Source: Lysinibacillus xylanilyticus
Lineage (GTDB): Bacteria; Bacillota; Bacilli; Bacillales_A; Planococcaceae
Assembly (NCBI RefSeq): GCF_001708185.1
Contig: NZ_MDDN01000015.1
Location: 26,953-90,952 of the forward strand
Direction of reading: 5' to 3'
DNA length: 64,000 nucleotides
The translations under genes and the position numbers were made by a program. The notes below the pieces were generated by a model, which saw only the letters and a program-made list of their open reading frames with translations, made no database searches and was not told where the DNA came from. Shown one piece after another: positions 8,960-17,576 of the stretch. Position 1 is the first letter of the stretch. Every line of letters begins with the position of its first letter.

Positions 8960-10060
8960 ATGGCTCAGCTATTATTCGAACATATTTATAAAAAATATGA
9001 TAATGATACAACAATCGTAAAAGATTTTAACCTAGAAGTGCAGGATGGAGAATTTATCGTTTTTGTAGGACCTTCAGGTTGTGGGAAATCGACGACTTTA
9101 CGTATGATTGCAGGTCTTGAAGAGATTACAGATGGAAACTTTTATATTGATGGACAGCGGATGAATGATGTTGCACCTAAAGATCGAGATATCGCAATGG
9201 TTTTCCAAAATTACGCTCTTTATCCACATATGACGGTTTTCGAAAATATGGCATTCGGTTTAAAACTTAGAAAGTATAGCAAAAAAGAGATTGAAGAACG
9301 TGTAAAACATGCAGCGGAAATCCTTGGGCTTGAAGAATATTTGGAGAGAAAGCCAAAAGCTCTTTCAGGTGGACAACGGCAGCGTGTGGCATTAGGACGT
9401 GCGATTGTTCGGAATGCAAAAGTTTTTTTAATGGATGAGCCGTTGTCAAACTTAGATGCAAAGCTTCGTGTTCAAATGCGTGCCGAAATTTCAAAATTAC
9501 ACCACCAATTGCAAACAACAACGATCTATGTTACGCACGATCAAATCGAAGCGATGACGATGGCTTCACGTATTGTTGTGTTAAAGGACGGCATCATCCA
9601 ACAAGTGGGTACACCTAAAGAAGTTTATGATAGACCAGCGAACGTATTTGTAGGAGGTTTTATTGGCTCTCCTGGAATGAATTTTTTCAAAGGAACATTA
9701 ACGGAAAGTGCTTTTATTGTGGGAGATTGGAAGCTTCAGGTGCCAGAAGAGAAGCTAGAGTGCTTTAAAAATAACGGGTATATGAATAAAGAAATCATCT
9801 TAGGTATACGACCAGAAGACTTCTCTGTTAGTCAAACATCTGAAGACTTACCACATCAAACGAAGGTAACAGTCCATATTGAAGTGGCAGAATTAATGGG
9901 TTCGGAAACATATCTCTATTCGAATCATGATGGTCAATCTTTCGTTGCACGTGTTGACTCCTCAACCGATGTGCAAAGCCAATCAAAGATGGACCTTATG
10001 TTGAATATGGAGAAAGCTCATTATTTTGATGCTCAAACTGAAAAAAGAATTATTTTATAA
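8960..10060 (+). CDS. ABC transporter ATPase, MsmX/UgpC type
   Basis: A 366-residue nucleotide-binding protein. Walker A is GPSGCGKST, the Q-loop is VFQNYALYPH, the signature is LSGGQRQR, Walker B is VFLMDEP and the switch is THD. A C-terminal TOBE/MOP-like domain of about 130 residues follows, as in MsmX and UgpC, which energise CUT1 sugar importers. ATG 8960 is 5 bases from AGGAGG; ATG 8957 is too close to it. It is the last gene of the cluster and has its own terminator. MsmX-type ATPases may serve several transporters. Confidence 0.9.
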   Translation: MAQLLFEHIYKKYDNDTTIVKDFNLEVQDGEFIVFVGPSGCGKSTTLRMIAGLEEITDGNFYIDGQRMNDVAPKDRDIAMVFQNYALYPHMTVFENMAFGLKLRKYSKKEIEERVKHAAEILGLEEYLERKPKALSGGQRQRVALGRAIVRNAKVFLMDEPLSNLDAKLRVQMRAEISKLHHQLQTTTIYVTHDQIEAMTMASRIVVLKDGIIQQVGTPKEVYDRPANVFVGGFIGSPGMNFFKGTLTESAFIVGDWKLQVPEEKLECFKNNGYMNKEIILGIRPEDFSVSQTSEDLPHQTKVTVHIEVAELMGSETYLYSNHDGQSFVARVDSSTDVQSQSKMDLMLNMEKAHYFDAQTEKRIIL

Positions 10061-10098
10061 ATCATCATTATTGAAGTAGCTTTCTATATAAGATATAA

Positions 10099-10133
10099 AA
10101 AGAGATTTAGCTTAAGACCTAAATCTCTTTTTG
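10099..10133 (+). terminator. Rho-independent terminator
   Basis: AAAGAGATTTAG pairs with CTAAATCTCTTT around an 8-base loop and is followed by T residues. It ends the uptake cluster. Confidence 0.85.
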
Positions 10134-10182
10134 CTTTATCAAATACTACTTTATTACTTTTGCGCATAATCAGGTGTGTTGA

Positions 10183-10358
10183 TTAACTATTTTTATCGAT
10201 CGTGAAACTCGGATTTCCGTTACGGGCTACTCGCTTTCCTAATGCTTCGGGAACTCCTTGGACACGATTGAATGTATCAGTTTGCGAATGGCAGAACGAA
10301 CATAATCTTGTAAAGTAAATTCACTAATACCAATAGTTGCTGCCATCTCCTGTGAATT
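10183..10358 (-). pseudogene. Remnant of a LuxR-type helix-turn-helix protein
   Basis: The minus strand encodes EMAATIGISEFTLQDYVRSA, then AIRKL, in one frame. After a frameshift near 10262 it continues as NRVQGVPEALGKRVARNGNP. This matches the C-terminal HTH of LuxR-type regulators (EIA-x-x-L-x-I-S-x-x-T-V-x-x-Y). No start, no N-terminal domain and a broken frame show that it is dead. It abuts the 3' end of the BmrR-like gene. Confidence 0.5.
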
Positions 10359-10361
10359 ATC

Positions 10362-11186
10362 CTAACAATCAACAGTTTCGTTATTTTCTATAAATATTTG
10401 AATTTGACAACTATAAGATTCTGTATTAAAGAAATCGTTATATAACTCTACTTCAATGAAGCTTCTTACTGTTAACTTATTCTCTTTTACAAATTTAATT
10501 ATTTTATTTCTACGCTCCTCTTCATTTTTTTTACTATAAGCTATCGTTAAGTACTTTCCTTTTGGTAATGTTTTTATATTTTGTTCAGCTTCTAAAGCAG
10601 CATCTCCTTGAAGTCTACTAAAAACATACATTGGTATTACATTCGACTCTGCATTAACGTTGTAGAGGATCCCTCTTTCAAGTGACATTTTTCCGCCTTT
10701 ATCTTGAATGCTCTTCTCTAAGTCTGAATAATATAGTAACTCCTGTAAACTTCCTACTTCTTTACACGGTGCTACAACTACAGAACGCTGTTCAAAGAAC
10801 TGAATAGATATGTCATCATTAATTAAAATATCTTTAGAAGTCTCTACCTTTATATTTAAACGATCAATGGTTTTGATGACTTCCTGTATTTTCTTTATTT
10901 GTTCTTCAGCTTCATATTTTTTTAATTGTAAAAATGCCAGTAATTCATCAGTATTACAGTTCTTAAAAATTTCTTGAAGTTCGACAATGCTTGTTTTTAA
11001 TTCTCTACAGCTTTTTATTATATCTATATGAATAAATTGATCTATAGAATAATATCTATAGCCTGTTGTTTCATCAATATATTTTGGAATAAGAATCCCC
11101 ATTTTATGATAATAGCGTAAAGCTTTTATTGTAATGTCCTTCATTTTCGAAACTTCCCCAATAGAAAATAAGTGTTGCACCATCAT
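10362..11186 (-). CDS. MerR-family regulator, BmrR-like with GyrI-type effector domain
   Basis: A 274-residue protein. Residues 5-70 form the MerR winged helix (FSIGEVSKMKDITIKALRYY, then YRYYS), a coiled-coil dimer helix follows, and the last 150 residues form a GyrI-like ligand-binding domain. Length and N-terminus closely resemble B. subtilis BmrR, a multidrug-sensing activator. ATG 11186 or 11183 follows AAGGAAG. The gene is divergent from a GNAT gene whose promoter (11217-11247) resembles the bmr promoter, so that GNAT gene is the probable target. The inducer is unknown, though lipophilic cations are typical for the family. Confidence 0.85.
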   Translation of the reverse strand: MMVQHLFSIGEVSKMKDITIKALRYYHKMGILIPKYIDETTGYRYYSIDQFIHIDIIKSCRELKTSIVELQEIFKNCNTDELLAFLQLKKYEAEEQIKKIQEVIKTIDRLNIKVETSKDILINDDISIQFFEQRSVVVAPCKEVGSLQELLYYSDLEKSIQDKGGKMSLERGILYNVNAESNVIPMYVFSRLQGDAALEAEQNIKTLPKGKYLTIAYSKKNEEERRNKIIKFVKENKLTVRSFIEVELYNDFFNTESYSCQIQIFIENNETVDC

Positions 11187-11216
11187 CACTTCCTTATATT
11201 TTTTCTTACTGAATCG

Positions 11217-11247
11217 TTGACTCTCCTCTTAGGGGAGACCTTATGAT
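11217..11247 (+). promoter_or_regulatory. BmrR-like promoter/operator of the GNAT gene
   Basis: TTGACT and TATGAT are separated by exactly 19 bp. The spacer holds the inverted repeat TCTCC-N-GGAGA centred on CTCTTAGG. From memory the B. subtilis bmr promoter has the same TTGACTCTCC start and a 19-bp spacer. A MerR-type activator would untwist such a promoter. Confidence 0.7.
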
Positions 11248-11310
11248 CATTATAGGGCATTTGCAAGAAATACTAAATGAATTTACTTATATAACAGGGA
11301 GTTTTTAAAT

Positions 11311-11940
11311 ATGGAAAAAGTAATATACAGAAGTCTAGTTAAAGAAGATTATGAAGCGGTTAAAGAATTGATTGGTGAAGCATTTGGTTTCAATGAATTT
11401 ATTAAGGATAAGAAATTTTTAGATTCAGTATTAAACATCTACTTACACGGTTGCATTTTAGAAAGCTCATTTAGCAAAGTAGCAGAAAAAGACAATAAGG
11501 TTATTGGTATTATTTTGGGCCATGCGAAAAAGGACAAAAACCGTTTAAAAAAAGCCCATAATATTTTCAGTTTTGCCTATTCCATAATAAAAGTCCTCTT
11601 AACTAATAAGGAAAATAAAAAATTTATGAAAGAGTATGGAAAGGTTCAAAAGGCATATAAAGAACTGATACACGGAAAAGAAGATGATTTTCAAGGTTGT
11701 ATAGAATTATTTATTGTATCGGGGGAATCTAGAGGTCTTGGGGTTGGTAAGGCTCTAATGAATGATTTGTTTAATTATACGCAAAGTATGGATGTGAAAT
11801 CTTTATATTTATATACAGATAATAGATGTAACTATGGATATTATGACAGTCAAAACTTCGATCGTATAGGTGAAAAAGAAATTCAATTTGATTCAACAAA
11901 GGAAAAACTTAACGTGTTTATATATGGTTATGATTTTTAA
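11311..11940 (+). CDS. GNAT-family N-acetyltransferase
   Basis: A 209-residue protein with the acetyl-CoA binding segment SGESRGLGVGKALMNDL (the R/Q-x-x-G-x-G/A pattern), followed by LYLYTDNRCNYGYYDSQNF, the usual end of the GNAT fold. The acceptor is unknown. It is divergent from the BmrR-like regulator and carries its MerR-type promoter, so it is probably induced by a toxic compound that it may acetylate. That role is inference. A terminator at 11990 closes the unit. Confidence 0.8.
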   Translation: MEKVIYRSLVKEDYEAVKELIGEAFGFNEFIKDKKFLDSVLNIYLHGCILESSFSKVAEKDNKVIGIILGHAKKDKNRLKKAHNIFSFAYSIIKVLLTNKENKKFMKEYGKVQKAYKELIHGKEDDFQGCIELFIVSGESRGLGVGKALMNDLFNYTQSMDVKSLYLYTDNRCNYGYYDSQNFDRIGEKEIQFDSTKEKLNVFIYGYDF

Positions 11941-11989
11941 TTAATAGCGATAAGGAGCTGGACAATTCGCTGCCAACACCTATAGAACC

Positions 11990-12026
11990 AAGCGCACACC
12001 GTATGACAGGTGTGCGCTTGTTTTTG
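11990..12026 (+). terminator. Rho-independent terminator
   Basis: AAGCGCACACC pairs with GGTGTGCGCTT, followed by GTTTTT. It ends the GNAT transcript. Confidence 0.85.
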
Positions 12027-12312
12027 CTTAAAATGAACAACAAACACATACGATACAAGATTATGAATTCCAATTTTTCACGGACAAGGATGAATAATTT
12101 GCATTGAGGACAATTAATAGGTTTTTAGTACAGATCATGAATAGCCGTTTATCCTTGATTTTTTAATCAAAATCAAGTTTTGTTAATAATTGACCGAAAA
12201 AGATATAGGAACAATTGCTACAAATGATTCATAAATTGCCCCCTAGAAATCGAACACCAAACCAACCTCCCACTGTCCGATAAAAACTTCAGGTAGAGAA
12301 AACGTTCATACA

Positions 12313-12341
12313 TTGTTTTTCTTATTTGATACTGGTATAAT
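12313..12341 (+). promoter_or_regulatory. Sigma-A type promoter
   Basis: TTGTTT, a 17-bp spacer and TATAAT preceded by TGG (extended -10), about 45 bases upstream of the 12387 gene. The 12027-12312 stretch before it holds only a small palindrome (CTTGATTTT/AAAATCAAG near 12154-12177) and no recognisable gene. Confidence 0.6.
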
Positions 12342-12386
12342 TTTGGAAATTTCATATAAAAGAATAGTTACATCGGGGGGGCCAAT

Positions 12387-14069
12387 TTGCTTAAAAGAAA
12401 AATCTGGTGCAAAATTTTATGCTCCATGTTTGTGTTAATGATCTTGATTTCAATTTCATTTAACAGAACAGGTGACGATGAGTATAAAATATATGAACCT
12501 AGCGAGAGGGTTTCTCTAGCGTTACCGAATTCCACACAATTACATTTGGAAGCCAATGGTTTACTACTGCAAAAAACAACAAGTTCGTATAAAACGTATA
12601 TTCGTTCAATGGATCAAACAACGGTCTTTAATTTATTTGAAGATGGAGAAAACATGGGCTCCATCAAGGTTACTGTTCGAGAAATCGATAATGGGGATTT
12701 TTTCATTTTCACTCAATTACAAAACAAAAGCAGTAAAGGGTGTAGTGCTACAATCTCATACCCTATCAGCGGAAATGTACGGTATGATTTGATAGATTTC
12801 GAACGACAGGAAATTCAACATGAGCACGATAATGTATCTGGCGTAGATCCAACCACTTATCCTATTGGTCTGTTAAAAATAAAGGAACACGAACACGAAA
12901 ACGAAAACCTAGTTACTAATATGATGATAAGCCGAAACTATGTATCGAAAGAACGGATTAAAAAGTATGAAAACGGAGACAAGAGTGTGGTCCGGGAATT
13001 GACGAGTGAAAATAAGTCCTTGGAATTAATTAAAGATTATAAAGGCCTTACTGTCACTCTTCCACTTCACGCAGTAGGAAATGATTTATCTGAAAACTGG
13101 ATGCTAGTTTCACAAGAGCCTCTGTTTAAAAAAGAACAAGCTCTCGATGAATGGATTAGTCAAAGTACCAAACATTACAAAGAAACTAACAAATGGTATA
13201 CAGACGAAGGGCCTTATACAAAACTCCCGTGGTCGATTGAACCTGAAACAAAGTTAGGATATGGGAGAAACCTAGTGAGGGTCCAAGATAGAAAAGCATT
13301 AAATTACTATGAAACTACACAGGAGCGATACTTCTACGATTTGCTATTAAATTCTGTTGCTAACTTATTTATTTTTCAAGGAGATAAAAAAGGGTTATGG
13401 GAAACGGAATATACGAGTACGTGGTTGAAAAAGGATTACGGAATCAATGCTCCTTATATCGATACTAGGCATAACGAAAAAATCGCGTTATTCCTAAAAG
13501 AAGCTGGGGACATGCTTGACATCAAAGAACTTAAAAACTCAACCATCATCTATGCGGATTTCTTGGTCAATCAGGCGGAAAATGGAAACAAAATTGAAGT
13601 TCCCAAAGGTGGTTACCTTGTGACCGATTATTATTCTCCTCTGCAGACAAAGAAGACACATGTATCCTTAAACCACGCTTTAGGAGAAATGAATTTCTTA
13701 CTAGAAACCTATCAACAAACAAAAGAAGAATCCTATTTAGACGTAGCCAGAAATATGAGACGGGGCGTTGAAAACATCGGAGAAAAATGGTTACGAGAGA
13801 ATGGGGATGTGTGGTATCAAGTAAATGGTGATTTCACATTTGAAGGAACGGATTATCCTCTCTTGACCTTAGAAGATTTACTGAAGTCTCAACAATCATG
13901 GGAGGCAGTTGGAGAAAAACGAAGTGAAATATTTGATCGTCTCATTCGTTCGAAGGCACAATATCTTGTGGAAAGCAAACAGGAAATTCTTCGACCGGTA
14001 GCGAATTCTCTCATCAACCAAGGATTTGGAGATATCATTGAAGGATACAATCATATTCCTAAGTTCTAA
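12387..14069 (+). CDS. Anchored or secreted protein of unknown function, possible alpha-barrel C-terminal domain
   Basis: A 560-residue protein starting at TTG 12387 behind a run of G. Residues 9-25 are a hydrophobic anchor or signal peptide. The middle is beta-rich. The C-terminal third (LNHALGEMNFLLETYQQTKE; YLDVARNMRRGVENIGEKWL) looks like the alpha/alpha-toroid seen in D-glucuronyl C5-epimerase-like and some glycoside-processing proteins. That similarity is by eye only. Its last 112 coding bases and 18 following bases recur at 24039-24168. A good promoter lies at 12313-12341. Confidence 0.6.
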   Translation: MLKRKIWCKILCSMFVLMILISISFNRTGDDEYKIYEPSERVSLALPNSTQLHLEANGLLLQKTTSSYKTYIRSMDQTTVFNLFEDGENMGSIKVTVREIDNGDFFIFTQLQNKSSKGCSATISYPISGNVRYDLIDFERQEIQHEHDNVSGVDPTTYPIGLLKIKEHEHENENLVTNMMISRNYVSKERIKKYENGDKSVVRELTSENKSLELIKDYKGLTVTLPLHAVGNDLSENWMLVSQEPLFKKEQALDEWISQSTKHYKETNKWYTDEGPYTKLPWSIEPETKLGYGRNLVRVQDRKALNYYETTQERYFYDLLLNSVANLFIFQGDKKGLWETEYTSTWLKKDYGINAPYIDTRHNEKIALFLKEAGDMLDIKELKNSTIIYADFLVNQAENGNKIEVPKGGYLVTDYYSPLQTKKTHVSLNHALGEMNFLLETYQQTKEESYLDVARNMRRGVENIGEKWLRENGDVWYQVNGDFTFEGTDYPLLTLEDLLKSQQSWEAVGEKRSEIFDRLIRSKAQYLVESKQEILRPVANSLINQGFGDIIEGYNHIPKF

Positions 14070-14087
14070 TAAACCTCATTATGTAAA
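13958..14087 (+). repeat. 130-bp direct repeat, copy A (inside the 12387 gene)
   Basis: This is the 3' end of the preceding gene plus 18 bases. Copy B at 24039-24168 matches it at about 126 of 130 positions with no gap (constant offset 10081). The two direct copies bracket the petrobactin operon. Confidence 0.9.
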
Positions 14088-14119
14088 GATGGCAAATAAA
14101 GGTTGTTCTTACTCTATAG

Positions 14120-14332
14120 ATGAGCGTGAATGATCGTGGAGATTGTCTTTGGGTACTAGGATTCGCGCTAATCTCCAACAATATTTATAGTTTGCTTATC
14201 CCTCTAAGTTTATTCTTAGTATTTGTTTTTGATTATATTCCAAAGTCTGATGATTACTTATAAAACAAGTACGGAGAACAATTTACAATATATAAACAGG
14301 AAACTAAAAAACTAATTCCTTTCGTTTGGTAA
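14120..14332 (+). pseudogene. Remnant of an isoprenylcysteine carboxyl methyltransferase-like membrane protein
   Basis: One frame from ATG 14120 to TAA 14330-14332 has a single internal TAA at 14261. It encodes a hydrophobic segment (ISNNIYSLLIPLSLFLVFVF), then YIPKSDDYL, the stop, and NKYGEQFTIYKQETKKLIPF. The ending (E-x-x-L-x-x-x-F/Y-G-x-x-Y-x-x-Y, then IPF) is typical of the ICMT / phospholipid methyltransferase C-terminus. The N-terminal helices are missing. Confidence 0.55.
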
Positions 14333-14362
14333 ATAGTAATAAATTATGAAAACGAAGTATTC

Positions 14363-14392
14363 AAGATCACCTATTGTAGGGTGATCTTTTTT
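14363..14392 (+). terminator. Rho-independent terminator
   Basis: AAGATCACC pairs with GGTGATCTT, followed by TTTTT. It lies behind the dead methyltransferase-like gene. Confidence 0.8.
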
Positions 14393-14410
14393 AACTCATA
14401 AACCCCAAAA

Positions 14411-15267
14411 ATGGCGTTAACCATCACCAGCAATGTAGGATCGCTAGCAACTTCTGTGAATGAGTGGCTAGAAACCTTATCAACCCATGTACAGCAGTAT
14501 TCAGCTGCCGTTATTCATCTGGAGCTTTCGCAATATTTCTCGTTCACAGGTGATCCCACTCTCTATCTGAAAGACATTGAAAAATACGTTACTCACTGGC
14601 AGTCGCCGCATCCATCGCAGGAGAAGGTCTGGCAGGGAGTAGCCGATAACTCCTATATGCTGAATGGGGAACATTTAACATAGAGAGAACGTACGGTAAT
14701 CCAACTAAAGCAAATTCGGAAATTCAGCTAGCACAGTCTATTCCCCTAACATCTGGGAAGCTGCAGTCCAAATGGCGGAAGGAGCTCTACATATGGTTGC
14801 TGGCGATTCTGTCCGCAGCCATTTTTCTTACCGTCTATGTCAATACCTCCAGTGTTGGAGGTGCTCGGCTTCCTTATTCCTTCTATGTTTATCATTGTGT
14901 GGAATCTGATTATCGGTCCTAAAAAAACTCCCGTCATCGGATGGGAGCGGCCACTACCTTGAATAGGAACAGTACCCCCTCTAATGCTGTGCTAAGAATT
15001 GGGTATTTCGATGGGTATTCACCTATTAGGACGGATGGTACAGAAATGGGCCTTTAGGAGGATAAAACATTACCGGATCTTATTCCCTGGCTGCAAATCG
15101 TGCAAGCGAAGGTGCTTTCATCTCAGGATGTTGAGCTCAAGATTTCTACTAAAATACCACCAGTCTCTACATTTCAACTTCAGTTGAAGCTGGATGAACA
15201 GATGGTAACTAAAGATACCGTATCAGCGATTAATGCCATTGTGTTGGCTCATAAAATGTCCGTGTAA
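14411..15267 (+). pseudogene. Decayed gene(s) of foreign base composition
   Basis: Open pieces lie in several frames: 14411-14683 (soluble, SVNEWLETLSTHVQQYSAAV), about 14756-14845 (one membrane segment, LYIWLLAILSAAIFLTVYV) and 15079-15267 (IPPVSTFQLQLKLDEQMVTK). The sequence is richer in G+C than its neighbours. No family is recognised. It is probably one or two imported genes broken by frameshifts, lying between copy A of the 130-bp repeat and the petrobactin operon. Confidence 0.35.
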
Positions 15268-15381
15268 CTGCAATCACTTCTAGTTCAACCAGAAAGCCAT
15301 TCTTACGGTAATTGCACAGCCGTGATAATATAAATTATTTTTGTATTAGCTGAGTAAATATTCATTATAAAACGTCAAACA

Positions 15382-15417
15382 AGGTTCACATAAATGATGT
15401 GAACTTTTTTGATGTTT
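15382..15417 (+). terminator. Rho-independent terminator
   Basis: GTTCACAT and ATGTGAAC around AAATG form a perfect 8-bp stem followed by TTTTTT. It insulates the petrobactin promoter from upstream transcription. Confidence 0.8.
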
Positions 15418-15600
15418 TCTAGTTCTGCATAATATTTTGTCGTCACACCGTACCTTATATCAATTATCGTGCGCATGTGATACAAGAAACGAAATATTCT
15501 TCTACATTTTTAGCTAATTCGATGGTTTATATTGCTATATAGGTCTTTAGACAGTTGAGTCATTTCCAACTTTCCTATACTATGTAAAAGTAATTGAAAG

Positions 15601-15615
15601 TGATAATCATTATCA
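15601..15615. promoter_or_regulatory. Fur box 1
   Basis: TGATAATCATTATCA is a 7-1-7 palindrome matching the Bacillus Fur consensus TGATAATNATTATCA exactly. It lies about 30 bases upstream of the asb -35 element. Confidence 0.9.
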
Positions 15616-15643
15616 ATTGCTTTCGGTAACACATTTGTGCCCG

Positions 15644-15672
15644 TTCACTTTTATCATCAGTCTTTCTATAAG
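15644..15672 (+). promoter_or_regulatory. Petrobactin operon promoter
   Basis: TTCACT, a 17-bp spacer and TATAAG lie between two Fur boxes. The expected transcription start is near 15679, which places Fur box 2 in the early transcribed region. Confidence 0.6.
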
Positions 15673-15697
15673 AGAGACTAATTTTTTTTGCAGTGAG

Positions 15698-15712
15698 TGA
15701 TAATCATTATCA
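15698..15712. promoter_or_regulatory. Fur box 2
   Basis: A second perfect TGATAATCATTATCA. It overlaps the upstream in-frame GTG at 15693, which argues against that GTG being the asbA start. Two sites around one promoter suggest tight iron repression. Confidence 0.9.
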
Positions 15713-15752
15713 TTTTATAGGGAGAAGACTTTGTGAAAGGATGATTAATTAC

Positions 15753-17576
15753 ATGCAACAGATAGCTAAACAGATTGCAGAAAATGCAACGTTTCAGGCG
15801 TTTATGAATTGTTATATACGAGAGGTAAGTAGCGGACATTGGGTCAGAAAGGAGGAGTGGATAAAAGAACAGCGACTATCTATCCTGATTACAGAGGCAC
15901 ATATGTTAGAGATTAAGTTGCCGATCCAAAACACACGTTTTGCATTTGGCATGGAATACAAATCTCTTGTTGGAAGACATATATTTGGTGTCTCGTTGAA
16001 GTATTGTACGAAACAAAAACAATGGCTTGTCGAAGATAAATTAACGATACTCATCATGCTCATTCAGGAATTACATTTTATGGCTAAGGCGGATGGATGT
16101 CTTGGGATTTCTTCCCATTTTGATGAACTCATTCTTCGCATAATAGAGAGCTATCAAACGATGGCAAATTATATTGAAAAGAGTTTGGAAGGTAAGAAAC
16201 AAAATGGAGCTAACTGTACGTTTATTGAAGCTGAGCAGTCTCTCTTACTTGGACATTGGCTTCATCCGACACCGAAAAGCAGACAAGGGATGGCAGATTG
16301 GCAACAAACGAGTTTTGCTCCAGAGTTACAAGGCTCTTTCCAACTTCACTATTTTTGTGTCGACCGTAAAATTGTGAAAGAGTCTTCTGAGTTAGAAAAA
16401 AGTGCAAGTGAACTCATTACTCAGTCTTTAACAAAATCACAACCTGATTTTGTTATGTCAGAGAAGCATTGCCTCATTCCGATGCACCCGCTTCAAGCAC
16501 AGTGGCTTTTACAGCAACAGTATGTAAAAGAAGCGATTGCTGAAGGGTTGATAAAATACGAAGGTGCGCTTGGGGCATTTTATACAGCAACCTCTTCAAT
16601 TAGAACGGTATATAGCTCAAATGAAGAAATGATGTATAAGTTTTCAATTCCTGTAAAGATAACGAATTCATTGAGGGTAAATAGAACTCATGAACTAAAA
16701 GCTGGAATTGTTATGGCTCGGTTAATGAATAAGATTGATTTCTTACAGAACCATCCATCTTTCCGGATGATTGATGATCCAGCCTATATGACTGTAGAGT
16801 TCCCAAATCAGACGGAGTCAGGGTTTGAGGTTATTTTTCGCTCAAACGTATTTCCTAAAGGGCATGATGAAGGAATATGCATGATCGCTACTCTTGTGCA
16901 AGAGCCCTTGCCAAACGAAAAATCAAAACTGTGTCAGCTCATTATGAAAATCTCTCAATCAGAATTCCGCTCAATAGAGAGTGTAAGTTTAGACTGGTTT
17001 AAAGACTATTGGAAATGTGCTATTGAATCATTATTAAGATTATACGATGAGCATGGGGTAGCTCTCGAAGCACACCAGCAAAATAGTCTGTTAAACATTT
17101 CTTCTGGTTATCCAACTATTTATTTTTATCGTGATAACCAAGGTTATTACTTATCAAAAACATATAAAGAAGTACTTCTTTCAATAGAGCCTTCTTTACA
17201 TGAAACAGAAGAGCTATTTTACGAAGATACCCTTATTCATGATAGATTTACATATTATTTGTTTATGAATCAACTGTTTCCCGTTATATCTCGATTCGGA
17301 GCAGATCAGCTAATCGATGAAAAAATTCTTTTGAAGTGGTCTATCGATCAACTGCACTTATTAGAAAAAGAATTTACAGGTTTCGGGAAGACATTTGTTT
17401 GTAACATTCTAAAACAAGAAGAGCTTGCGTTCAAAGCAAATTTATTAACAAGGTTTCATGATGTAGATGAACTAGAAGCCGAACTAGAACAAGCAGTATA
17501 CACGAAAATTCCAAATCCGTTTGTTCTTCAACATAAGGAGGCAGAATATGCAGCAGCTACAGCCTTTAGCTTCTAA
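15753..17576 (+). CDS. asbA: Petrobactin biosynthesis NIS synthetase AsbA (IucA/IucC family)
   Basis: AsbA is an ATP-dependent siderophore synthetase that condenses citrate with spermidine in petrobactin assembly. The 607-residue protein shows the family hallmarks HPTPKSRQG near residue 170, IPMHPLQAQWLL near 241, SSIRTVY and KITNSLRVNR in the ATP/citrate site, and EAHQQNSLL near 440. ATG 15753 is chosen because the product then begins MQQIAKQIAENAT, in line with the B. anthracis AsbA N-terminus as I recall it; ATG 15741 is also possible. It is first in the operon, and asbB starts inside its 3' end. Confidence 0.93.
   Translation: MQQIAKQIAENATFQAFMNCYIREVSSGHWVRKEEWIKEQRLSILITEAHMLEIKLPIQNTRFAFGMEYKSLVGRHIFGVSLKYCTKQKQWLVEDKLTILIMLIQELHFMAKADGCLGISSHFDELILRIIESYQTMANYIEKSLEGKKQNGANCTFIEAEQSLLLGHWLHPTPKSRQGMADWQQTSFAPELQGSFQLHYFCVDRKIVKESSELEKSASELITQSLTKSQPDFVMSEKHCLIPMHPLQAQWLLQQQYVKEAIAEGLIKYEGALGAFYTATSSIRTVYSSNEEMMYKFSIPVKITNSLRVNRTHELKAGIVMARLMNKIDFLQNHPSFRMIDDPAYMTVEFPNQTESGFEVIFRSNVFPKGHDEGICMIATLVQEPLPNEKSKLCQLIMKISQSEFRSIESVSLDWFKDYWKCAIESLLRLYDEHGVALEAHQQNSLLNISSGYPTIYFYRDNQGYYLSKTYKEVLLSIEPSLHETEELFYEDTLIHDRFTYYLFMNQLFPVISRFGADQLIDEKILLKWSIDQLHLLEKEFTGFGKTFVCNILKQEELAFKANLLTRFHDVDELEAELEQAVYTKIPNPFVLQHKEAEYAAATAFSF

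Noticed and set aside
10205..10262. Possible second copy of the GC-rich fold-back repeat
   Set aside because: Some words agree (GGATTTCCGTT, CTCGCTTTCC), but the stretch is better explained as coding remnant of the LuxR-like gene in a shifted frame.
15693..15752. Upstream GTG and ATG starts for asbA
   Set aside because: The GTG overlaps Fur box 2 and lacks a ribosome binding site; ATG 15753 matches the known N-terminus of the family better.
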